Source: Cladopsammia gracilis (lineage: Eukaryota > Cnidaria > Anthozoa > Scleractinia > Dendrophylliidae). Taken from it: a DNA stretch of 64,000 bases. Each line of letters opens with the position of its first letter. Position 1 is the stretch's first letter. The notes beneath the pieces were generated by a model, which saw only the letters and a list, made by a program, of their open reading frames with translations, did no database searches and was not told where the DNA came from. Both the position numbers and the translations under genes were made by a program. This document shows, in pieces, positions 39,748-50,600 of this stretch. The DNA is taken from the NCBI GenBank assembly GCA_022457155.1, contig JAJGOT010000016.1:1006001-1070000 (forward strand), in the 5' to 3' direction.

Positions 39748-42700
39748 ATGGATGAGGCATTAGTGGTGGAGAATATGGCCGGAGATAATGTGTCTGTTGG
39801 CGTCGCCATATGCATAATTTCAATGTCTGTATTGATTACGTTAATATACATCATGAAAAAAACATTTGCAAACAGAACGGTTGTCTCACAAGGAAACTCA
39901 CTGGCAGCTGAAAATCCTACGGGACCGACGATCCCCCAAAGTGTCAACTATCATTTCACAAGACAGTGCAACTATAAATGTGGCTTTTGTTTTCACACGG
40001 CCAAAACTTCGTTTGTTTTGCCCTTACAAGAAGCTAAACGGGGCTTGGAAGTCCTGAAAAAAGCAGGTTGGTGTCAACGTTAATTCGGGCAGAGGCTTCA
40101 TTTAATTTAATTATAAACTAAATTACGGGTTAAACGGTAATGTTGTAAAATGTAATACAAGGTCGCTTTTTGTAAAACTCGTTGAAAATTAAAATTATAA
40201 CAAATGCCATGCAGTTTTTACGCCAACTCCCAGAGTAAATTATGGAGACATGCATGCAGTGAAGTCTAACTTTTGAGCCTGTTGACGAAATCCTGTTGTG
40301 TGACCATTCAAATGAAACCTGTTCAGCAGTTCTTTTGCATGGTACTATTTGTTTTCAAACATTCCACAAAATGAAATTTTGAATTTTTGTTGAATTTTGA
40401 TTTTTGGTCCTCTTGGGAGATAATGGGTCAATTAGAGGACCTCTGCAGGGACACGCAATGCAGTTACATGTTCCCCGACTGCGAACGAACGTTAACAAAA
40501 CATTTTTGTATGGCTCGTCTTCAGAAACGCCCAACTCTTTCTCCTAGCACAACTTTCTATACGAAATTATCAGTACTGTTTTGACTTTCTTTTAAACAAA
40601 ACACATAATCCCTTACCTCTTGCAGATGTTGTTTTGGTGGGTATGCAAATCATTCGTGAATAATCGTGCTTTGTTACTGTTATTTTTTTAAGCATTTCAT
40701 TGCAGTGATACATTTCAGTAAAAATGCAAAAATCAGTTATGGCGATACGACTTTTCGATGTATCTAACATCAGTATCAAGTAGAGTGACAGAAGGAAATA
40801 GATGAATATAAATTAGTGCTAATAATTAATTACAATTCTTTTAACTTTAGTGCGGATAGAGTGATTACATGTTCAAAGCTGGTTGTAGTTCTTTGATTAG
40901 AAGCATCTCGTGAATCAGAGGCATTCACATTATTTCGGCACTTTTATATGGGCTATTTCAACATTTTTTAGTGTTACTTTAAAAACCCAAAAGACATATT
41001 TATATCAATGGAAACCCGAAAATTAAATAATGATCCAGTTAATAATTTTGTTTACAATTATTCTACTACTGCTCTATTACAGTAAAAACACGTACATGTT
41101 TTCCTGATAACTGCAAGGAACAGCAAGTAGTACTCATCTGTTTTTGTTTTTGATTTCAAGGAATGGAGAAAATTAACTTCTCTGGCGGAGAACCTTTTAT
41201 CCACACACGTGGCGAGTTTGTTGGCGAGTTGACCCGTTACTGTAAGAGGGACTTAGGGATACAGTCCGTTACGATTGTATGCAATGGAAGTCTGGTTACG
41301 GAACGCTGGTTTAAAAAATACGGTATGCAATGCAAGCGACCATTGACTCCCAGTATACGTTTCCAGGTTAAAAAAGATCCAATTCCGTTTTCAGTTTAAA
41401 ATAGAGATACTAACAGCTGTAGCCGGCAAAAAGGTGTTACTTTGTAAATTTCTTTGAACGGACACACTTTAGGATTTTGTCGCTATAGTAAAAAAGTTCG
41501 AAAAATGGTTTGAAAAATATCAAACAGCAAAAACAGGGTTTAATAAGTATTGCTCTCTGCAATAGCTTTAGCTTGACAAACTCAAACGTCAGTGACCACC
41601 TTGTACACTAGTAAAAAAACAGTACCACAGGAAAGTACTGCTCAGTAGCTTTCATTTGAATGGTCACAATTCAGGATTTCGATCGTCCACAGACTCAAAA
41701 GTTAGCAGCACCTTGTACGGCATAATCATAAAACAGTACCATAGGAAAGTACTGCTCAGTAGCTTTTATTTGAATTGAATGGTCACACGTTAGGGCCACC
41801 TTGTATAACATAATGAAAGTACCACTGGAAAGTACTGCTCAGTAGATTTCATTTGAATGGTTACGCTTTAGGATTTCATCTACAGACTCAAACATTAGAA
41901 CCCACCTTGTACAGCATAATAAACAGTACCACGGGAACGTACTGCTCAGTAGCTTTCATTTGAATGCAGGTCACACTTTAGGATTTCGCCGGCCACAGAC
42001 TCAAAAGTTAGAACTACCTTGTACAGCATAATAAACAGTATCATAGGAACGTACTGCTCAGTAGCTTTCATTTGAATGGTCACACTTTAGGATTTCATCC
42101 ACAGACCCAAAAGTTAGAACTACCTTGTACAGCATAATAAACAGTATCATATGAAAGTACTGCTCAGTAGCTTTCATTTGAATTGATCACACGTTAATAG
42201 GACCACCTTGTATAGCATAATGAAAAGTATCACAGGAAGGTACTGCTCAGTAGATTTCATTTGAATGGTCACGCTTTAGGATTTCATCCACAGACTCAAA
42301 CATTAGAGCTATCTTCTACAGAATTATAAACAATACCACAGGAAAGTACTGCTCAGTAGCTTTTATTTGAATGGTCACACTTTAGGATTTCATTCACAAA
42401 CTCAAACGTTCGAACCACCTTGTATAGCACATTCATACTGCTCAATAGCTTTAATTTGAATCTAGTCACACTTTAGGGCTTCATCCACAGTTACCGTGTT
42501 AGCTGTCGTAAGGAGATTAAAAAGCTGACGTTTCTAGCGCTAACTACCTTATACAACACAATAAACAGTATCACTGGAAAGTACTGTTTAATAGCTTTCA
42601 AAGGAGTCGAGCAAACGCTCGAAACATCAGCGTTTGTATCTCTTTTTGGTGGCCGCTATATAGCCTATTTACTAGACCTGATTTGGTATTTTTAGGGGAA

Positions 42701-45700
42701 TTTCTGGACATCCTGGCTGTGTCGTGTGACAGTTTTAATGAGGAGACAAATCGTCAGATAGGTCGGTATCAGGTTGGAAAGGACCATCTGCGTTGCCTGG
42801 AGAATGTAAAGGATTGGTGCAAAAAATATCACGTGGCCTTCAAGATCAACACCGTAGTGAACGCGTATAACGTTGACGAGGATATGAACGAGAACATACG
42901 AAAGCTTGCACCTATTCGTTGGAAGGTGCTGAATTTTTTTTATCTTTTGACTTCCAAAGTGTCCAATATACCATTTTACAGTTGTGTGCTTCGTACCCTG
43001 GCCTTTGAGTGAAAGTGAGCTGTAGTTGACTCTGTTTTCATACAAACCTGTCTGCTTTTCATATGTAAATTATACTGAACAGAAAACAGTTAACATAAGA
43101 ACAACATGATTGAGTTATTAAAAACAAAAAGGTTTGCATCATCAGTTATATGTACAAGAACCAAGCAAGAACGAGAAATGAAATAATGCTTAATAAATAA
43201 ATTTTCCTTAAAAGGGAAGGGGAAGAAAATGCGCAAAAACGAGTCCAAATACGCCAGTGCATTTAGTGGCATGGTGTCCATATTCACAAGTAGAATTTAG
43301 CCTTAGGGGTAGAGATCTTTTTAAGGGAATGAATTCTCATAGCATTGGATTTTATTTCTTCGTTTTATGTTTCAATAAAGGACTTATTTATGAAGACTTA
43401 CTAGGCAAACCCTCGAGACGAGACAGTGTTTTATTAGAATATCCAGCAACTTGAATTTCTAAAATCGTTGGAAGCCGTTTTCTAACTCTCAACATGTTAC
43501 GTATCGTAAGCAAAGCATCACCACAGAAAAGAACTGCTTAAACAGGAAGTTCCATTAAAAGGAGCCTAGCCTGGCCATTGTCACCTTTATTTGTTAATCA
43601 ACCACTACACAAACAACATGCACAGTCTCATATATAAGCTATCTGGGTATGGTTTTCAAACGATTTACTCTGGAATAGGGAATAGAAATGAGAGACGTTT
43701 GGTCCTGAATACGGTATTATTTACCGGGAAACTGATCAGTGGTATGAAGAGTTTCTGAAAAATAGCGAGCCTGTGATCGGTAGGGATTTTTTAAATCTAG
43801 AATAGGGTTACAAAATGAAGCTGAACATGGTGTGTATATAGGGTAAGGGCTCAACGGCTGAGTCTCGGCGGCACACCACCAGCCACAAATGGTCATTGTA
43901 TCCTCCCTCCCCCCCCCCTCCCCCCTCTCCTCGGGGGCTTGATTTCCAGCCACGGTTTGGGCAAATGAGCCTACGCTCACAACCCTGAGCCTCAGATCAT
44001 TATAACCCTTTAAAAATACTGCAGTAATTTTCTACATCTTTCTTTATTTTACCCATAGGTATTCCAATGTCTGCTAATTGAAGGAGAAAATTGTGGTTCG
44101 GAAGCTTTGAGAGATGCAGAAAAATTTGTCATTTCTGGTGAAGATTTTAACCGCTTTATCAAAAGGCATTCACAGCTATCCTGTCTCGTGCCAGAGTCAA
44201 ATGAAAAGGTAAATTAACGTGCTGTGTCTTACACGATGGTCTTACACATATACAATAACCTGCGAATACAGCCGCCTGTTATTGCTCCCGGCCGCTGTAG
44301 TCGCCGGTGCACAGCTTCTTGGTGTGCGTCTCCTCTGTTAGCACTCTGGAAGTGTAACCAAGTGGTGTTTGAGTGGGGCATTCGACCTGAAGTGAACTGC
44401 TTTGAGTTTTGCAACCTCTTCCCCAGGTTTTCTACGCTTTCAAAATGGCACGCTGAGCGTAGAAACCCCATGATAGACAAGGCTGTCAAAATTCTCCAAA
44501 AATCCTGGCGCATTTTGTTGCGTAAAACACACTCCTAAAACGCCATTTCATCTTGTCACGTGACAAAATGCTCCAGGATTCTTGGAGTATTTTGACCGCC
44601 ATTTTAAAAAAGGAGAAGGCCCTGGGACGAGGCGGCGAGTTTTAGTCTCAGCTCTCAAAGAGCCACTAGGCCCTCTTAACAGCCGGAGCCTGAGTATTAG
44701 GACCGGTCCTTGTACTCAGGCTCCGGCGGTTAAGAGGGCCAAGTGGCTCTGGGGAGAGAATGTATTGTGTATCATGTAATCTTCTTTCTCTACATTGGTT
44801 TGTTAATTTACCCAGGTAGGGAAACCTGGTAACTAACTCTATATACGGAAACTTTCATTTTAGATATTACTGGTAAAAGATGTATCATTTTTCATTTGAT
44901 GGAAATGAGAAATTCAAAATTAGGATTTGGGCAGTTCGAAACCGTTGTTTGAAAAACCTATGTAGGACCGTTAAAAGTAACTTACTACTTATTCGCGTTT
45001 TTAATCCTCAGATGCAGAATTCTTATCTAATTCTGGATGAATATGTAAGTATATCCAATTGCACGAAAGTAACTATATAGCAAGAGACTATGACTGATAT
45101 AAGTAAGTGAGTAAATCAGTAATCAAGTAATGTAAGGCTATGTCTACACTATACCGGATAGCTCTTGCGCCGGCAAGAAAACCATACCGGATAGGCCTTT
45201 AGTTCACACATGAAACACTAGTTTCGGAACGACTTTCTCGTGAAAGTGAATCGTCACATATCGATAGATTCTCATGCCACTCTGGGGCAGTGTGAACAGG
45301 CAATCGAACCGAACCGTAGCGGAAGACAACTGACTAGGAGCGAGGATTGAGACCCACTGGGCATGAAACGGAAGCAAATATCCAGTTCTGGGTCGTTTCT
45401 GTTCACACCAGGCCGGAGTATTTTTTATTGTCGACATGATGAGCTGTCCGGTATAGCGTAGACATGCCTAAGCATCATAAACGGCTATGACACAAGGGAC
45501 ACTGTATAGTGCATTAATTTTAGGGTGGAGGCGCGGTGGTCTAGTGGTTAGCGCGTCGTACATTCGACCTGAAGGTCGGTGGTTCAAGCCTGGTCTCTGC
45601 CGTCGTGTTGTTTCCTTAGACAAGAAACTTTGCTCCACATTGTCTTTCTCCACCCAGGTGTATAAATGGGTACCGGTTACATATTGCTAGGGGTAACCTT

Positions 45701-46102
45701 GCAAAGGACTAGCATCCCATTCATGGGGGAGAAGTAATACTCTCAGTCGCTTTATGTGAGGTTTTAGGCCTGTGAAGACTTTACCTTACCTTTCCTTACA
45801 GGATTTCGTCCACAGACTCAAAAGTTAGAACAACAATACATGTCTCCGTTTTTGACTCTGAGAGTGAAAGGGTTAACGCTTGCTAGTAAGTGTAGTCAAA
45901 GTTGCATAAATTGAATTGCATTTTTGGTTTCATCCAGATGCGTTTCCTAGACTGCAGGACTGGTGCTAAAGTTCCATCAAAATCCCTGCTGGATGTTGGA
46001 GTTGAGAACGCAATTAATGCCAGTGGGTTTGACGAAAAGATGTTCCTCAAACGCGGAGGCAAATACACGTGGAGCAAAGCCGACATGAATTTGGAATGGT
46101 AG
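39748..46102 (+). CDS. RSAD2: Viperin, radical SAM antiviral nucleotide-forming enzyme, complete (6 exons)
   Basis: The exons are 39748-40066, 41161-41322, 42696-42925, 44059-44208, 45012-45044 and 45938-46102. They join with correct phases to give 352 aa (the human protein is 361). Residues 15-36 are a hydrophobic anchor/amphipathic region for ER or lipid-droplet membranes. [20 protein letters not shown] carries the 4Fe-4S cysteines C74, C78 and C81. NFSGGEPF in exon 2 is the SAM-binding GGE motif. The C-terminal part [19 protein letters not shown] matches the conserved viperin tail. Viperins convert CTP to ddhCTP, a chain terminator of viral RNA polymerases; the same activity here is inferred from family conservation. 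The introns hold a 106-bp repeat array (intron 2), a hairpin (intron 4), and a MITE and a SINE (intron 5). Exon 5 is only 33 bp ([11 protein letters not shown]). Confidence 0.96.
41570..42605. repeat. 106-bp tandem repeat array in viperin intron 2, about 9 units
   Basis: This is the largest array of this family in the window. Units of CACTTTAGGATTTCATCC, TCAAAAGTTAGAACTACC, CATAATAAACAGTATC and AGTACTGCTCAGTAGC vary in length: some lack the middle block, others have small insertions such as TTGAATTGAATGG. The array ends 90 bp before exon 3. An inverted fragment lies in intron 1 at about 40255-40335. Confidence 0.92.
42926..44058. other. Viperin intron 3
   Basis: A partly decayed sequence with a C-rich tract at 43905-43930. 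No nested gene is supported. Confidence 0.6.
44650..44760. repeat. Palindromic element (GGCCCTCTTAACCGCCGGAGCC family), copy 1
   Basis: The left arm AGGCCCTCTTAACAGCCGG and right arm CCGGCGGTTAAGAGGGCC are complementary, and the outer GAGCCACT pairs with AGTGGCTC. The same palindrome lies at 63506-63637. Located in viperin intron 4. Confidence 0.8.
45133..45471. mobile_element. MITE with GTCTACACTATACCGGA termini
   Basis: ATGTCTACACTATACCGGAT at the left is complemented by TCCGGTATAGCGTAGACAT at the right, about 340 bp apart. The inner CACACTG/GTGTGAAC motifs are typical of hAT-like MITEs, but I cannot fix the target duplication. Located in viperin intron 5. Confidence 0.65.
45526..45800 (+). 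mobile_element. tRNA-derived SINE
   Basis: The head GGTGGTCTAGTGGTTAGCGC (A-box) is followed by GGTCGGTGGTTCAAGCC (B-box). The body has CACCCAGGTGTATAAATGGG, GGTAACC and GGACTAGCATCCCATTC. It is in viperin intron 5, on the gene's strand, with a 106-bp-repeat fragment directly after it. Confidence 0.85.
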
Positions 46103-47674
46103 ACTGGTCCTGTGAAAGACTAGGATAAATTCTGCTTGTAAATTGCCCATGGCCAGAAAATTAGTTTTCACTGTCAGAGAGGACAGACCAGCATCCTTAG
46201 TTTATTTTTTATAGCAGGCTTTTGTATTCTGTTGAATTCCCTCTGACTGATATTAAAATCATTTTTGCACTTCTGATTAATTTGCCGTACAGGTTCTCAT
46301 TTTGTGCATGGATAATTACCTGAGAAGTAGTATGAAATTTCACATTTCCCCAAGGGGGGGGGGGGGGGGGAACGCTCTATAATGGGTTATACGGTACGGG
46401 GATGCTCCGCCCGAAAGGGGTGCCTTTTTTTAGGCTGGAGGTATATAAAAGGATAGAGATTTCAAGAGTTAAAGTATACAAAAGGGTAGGGAAAACTACC
46501 ATTTAGGTATCCTGACTCCCGCCACAACGTGAACTGAATAAAGAATATTATTGTTTGGTTAATGTCAATAATGGTTACGCTTGATGTTTTTCCGTGGATA
46601 TCGTTCCATAACTGAGTTTATTTCAAGGGTATAGTAAAGAGATGCAGTGTTTCTTCTGTAGGTATATGAAGGGGTACCATTTTCTATGGAAGGTATATGA
46701 AACGGTTACCATTTCTGTCAAAAACGGTATATAAAAGGGTAATGGTTTGGACCTGGGGACGGAGTATTCCCGTACGTACCGGAAATTCCGCACGATGGCA
46801 GTCTTATCTGTCTGCTATACCAAATATTTTCGCATACTATGTATTTCGTCTGCCACTCGAGCTTTTAAGTATAATATATTGCAATCATAGCGTTTTTTGG
46901 TCATGGCTAATCTGATTCAGTTCAAGGGGCAATGTCATCATTTTGAGTGTTACTTTTTTTAAAAAAAAGCCCAAAAGATATGTCTATATCAGCGGAAACC
47001 CAACAAAAATTGTCCAGTTTTGTTTAATATTACTCATCCGTGCTCTAAGAGTTAAAAAATAATTATCGTTGGCCTTGTGCCTGGGAAAACTTTATTAAAG
47101 TCTGATTATGGTGACTCTCTCTTCGAAAATTCACATCATATCTTCCTCTTAGTGTTTCTATAAGCATTACGTGTGCGACAAAGGTACTTTGTTAATTTTA
47201 ATTTTTGGACAGTTTTGACCTTAAAACATCACAATCCACATGACATAGTTCCTTTAAGGGCAAAATTAAGAGAATTGTAAAATGGAGGAACTGCGAAGAA
47301 TCGTGAAGATCAAAGAAGCAACAAACAACACACAATAAAACGTGATCATAAACAGAAACACAGCTTCATATTCAACTGGAACTAAATTATGTAGTAACAC
47401 AATCTTTAAGGTCAACCAACTCTTTTTATGGCCTCAACGTTTATATATTTGCTTCAGATAGGCGTTAATTTACAGTCATTATGAGTATCCGAGTTCATTA
47501 GACAGTCGGACAGGAAAAACGGAGTTGTAGGTATTACTAACAGTCTGTATACTGTGTATAAATACTTAATTATGGGCCAAGTTTTCAGAGTCATAGGTAT
47601 GAAATACAATCGAAAAATCGAGAAATTACGCTGTTGCAATAAACTGCAGGAGGAAATGATACTTGTTTTTTTAT
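46103..47674. other. Intergenic region between convergent viperin and Ig-receptor genes
   Basis: A G run lies at 46356-46370. 46380-46800 contains a repeat with GGTACGGGGATGCTCC, GTATATAAAAGGGTA and GGTATATGAA(A/G)GGGTACC motifs; an inverted relative lies at 51140-51265. No gene is supported. Confidence 0.5.
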
Positions 47675-50600
47675 TTAGTCTTTCTCAACGTTATCCTGAG
47701 GCGAGCTTTCTTGCTGTAGTTTTTTGTGGTCTTCCTGTGGGTCTTCACGAGGGTCTTCCTGAAAAACGTCCACCTGGTGAAGAGGTTCTTGTAGATGTTG
47801 GTACTTCTGTGTGTCCTGAAGTGGGCTCGCCTGATGGAGATTTTCCTGATCTTCCTGTATCTCCTCATGAACCATATTCTCATGGAGTTGACCTTGGTCT
47901 TCCTGTAAATCCTGGTGAGAGTTCTTGTCTTTCTGTGTGCTTTGATCAACGTCTCTTTGGTGTGCCTGTGTGTCCTCAGGAGAAAGCCTCTGATGAATGT
48001 CACCCTGGTGTTCCTGTGCATCAAGATGATTTATCTTCTGATGGTGATCTCCATGGCCCTCTTTTGTCACGCGGTCAAATAGATCTTTCAAAAAACCTTT
48101 CTGGTCTTCATGCATTATGTCCTCTGGAGCTCGAGAAACAGGTCTTCTCTGTAAGAATTTACGAATCCTGTCTTTCACTTTTAAAGGAATGCTTCGAAAC
48201 AGAGGAAAGTAATTGGAAAGTTTCGATGTTTTTTCTTGCCTGTACATATCTGGGTTTTCTTCCTTCCATTTTTCTTCCATTTCTTTGATGACTTCTTTTC
48301 GAAGCTGCTCGTCGCTGGTCATTCTTTTGGCGAATTTCCTGAAACAAAATGAAAATGTTAAACATTGTAAATAGTTAACGAACAAACGGTCGTTTTCTAA
48401 TTCAACTAGGAACTGAAAAGCTGTAAAGGTGTTCAATTTTACTTAGATTATTTATTGCAATACGATCTTTTGAATATATTTTTTTTATCCTCGCAATGAT
48501 AAACGCTATTAAAGTATTTGCGTTCAAAGCTGCTCAAACTCGTTATTAAATGATTCATTAAAGTAACACTGTCCCGGCTGAAATATCGCGTTTTCATGAT
48601 TATGGTCAGGAGCTTGCTTTAACCCTATTCGGCCTGGGGGGGGGCACAAAGTGCCCGCGCTAACTTTGAACGTTCATAACTTCTTTAATATGTATTCAAA
48701 CGCCATCAAACTTTGTGACTTTTCCTAAAATTTATCTGGCAACAATTTTATGTAACAATTTTTTGATCACGTGACTTGATGTTTCCATGGCAACAAGATT
48801 TTGACAGCCATGTTTTTCGAAATTTGCATATTTGTACCTTTGAATGAAGAAAAACAATGTTTATTGGTATAACTCTTATATTTTTACGTCATTTAGCGTT
48901 TATTTATTGGTTTTGAGTAATTTTGAGTCAATTTGGATGGTTTTTAAGAGGTTTTAAAAAATTTCAGAAATCCAAGATGGCGGATCCAAGATGGCGGCCG
49001 TATAACTAATTACCTAATAACTACGTCATATGACGTCATTGTTCCATTGTGCGGACCGCAAAGGAGACAGTTAAGGACGTACTATGTACCCTCTAGGTTT
49101 CATTGTTGTAGCCTTAATGTTCTTGAAGTTACGAAGGGGGGGCACAATGTGCCCCCCCCCCAGGCTCAGGAACTCAAAAAAAGCCCAGGCCGAATAGGGT
49201 TAAAGTGCCTATAACCCCTAGAAAGTTATTTTCAGGATCCTCTCTATGTACATTAAATAGTTGAATGGTAAGATATTTCTTGTTTTGAAAGTCATGTTAG
49301 TGAGTTGTAGAGATTTGAATTTACAAAATGCTAATTAGATGACGTCAACTCGGGAATCATTTATTATACAACTACTTGTTTTCACCTCGAAGTAACATTT
49401 TTTACGAATCAATTGACTATCCACAGTTTATATTTAGTATTTATCAAATACATTATCCTCAAGTTGTAAACTGCGCATTGTAAATTGGCGTAGAAATAAT
49501 GGCAAATTCCCGGGTTGACGTCATCTAATTAGCATTTTGTAAATTCAAATCTCTACATGTATAACAAGAAATATTTTACCATTCAACTATTCAATGTACA
49601 TAGAGTTGATTCTGAAAATAACTTTCTAGGGGTGATAAGCACTTTAAAGGAACACTATTCCGCCGAAATAGCCAAATTTCGCTTCGCTTTTTTCCACGTT
49701 ATATCGCCAAATGTCACCAAATATACAACTTAGTTGAATAACTCGGAAAAGATTCTATAGAGCAACACAAAAGAAGTAGTTTGGAGATCAGTAAAGTGCA
49801 GGATTGCAAGGATTGAAGTGGATTACAGTTCATGAAATTTGATTTCTTGACCGCCTGTCAATAAATCAAACTTTCCATTCTTGTGAAATTTTGACTTTTC
49901 TAGCCATTATTTTGTCTGTTTAGTTCATATTTCTTTGATTCTATCACTTTTGGCGATGGTTTCTTCCAATTTCAAGGTAATAAAGTGAGATTAAAACAAA
50001 CTCCTGGCCATAATCATGAAAACACGATATTTCAGCCGAGACAGTATCCCTTTAAGCTTACTTTATTATCTTGAAATAGGAAGAAATATCGCCAAAAGCA
50101 ATGAAACGCAAAGAATATGAACTAAAAAGGCAAATTAACGACTACAAAACTGCTAATACTATGAAAAAATGTAAAATAACACGGCAAACTGATCCGTACG
50201 GCCGAGAAAGGCGCGTGAAGCTCATCTCATCGACAAAGCAAAAACACTAGAACCTTCGGGTATTAATAAACGCGATGAACTGCACTAATTATGTTATCTT
50301 AGCAAAACTGCCTGTCATTATTTAGTCAACTATTATATTTGTCAGTTTATCACAGGACGCTTTTTTATTTACCTGTCAATGTAGTAACCTATCATGTTTC
50401 TTGCTTCCATATTTTAAACTTTTAAAATTGTAACGATATTAACGTATATACTCATTTTTATTTTAGCCCCCGTCAAAGGTTTGTGTTTCAAACCGAAATA
50501 TCGGGCACAAAAGATATATCTTTTATTTTACTTTATTTTTCTTGAGTCAATCTTTTCTCGGCCGTACGGATCAGTTTGCCGTGTTATTTTACATTTATTG

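Noticed and set aside
41570..42605. CRISPR-like array in the viperin intron
   Set aside because: The repeats are contiguous 106-bp units without unique spacers, in a eukaryotic intron. It is a tandem repeat.
47554..48288. Plus-strand ORF of 244 aa opposite the Ig-receptor last exon
   Set aside because: It mirrors the repetitive Gln/Glu-rich tail on the minus strand, has no domain, and the minus strand has correct splice phase and a stop followed by a polyadenylation signal.
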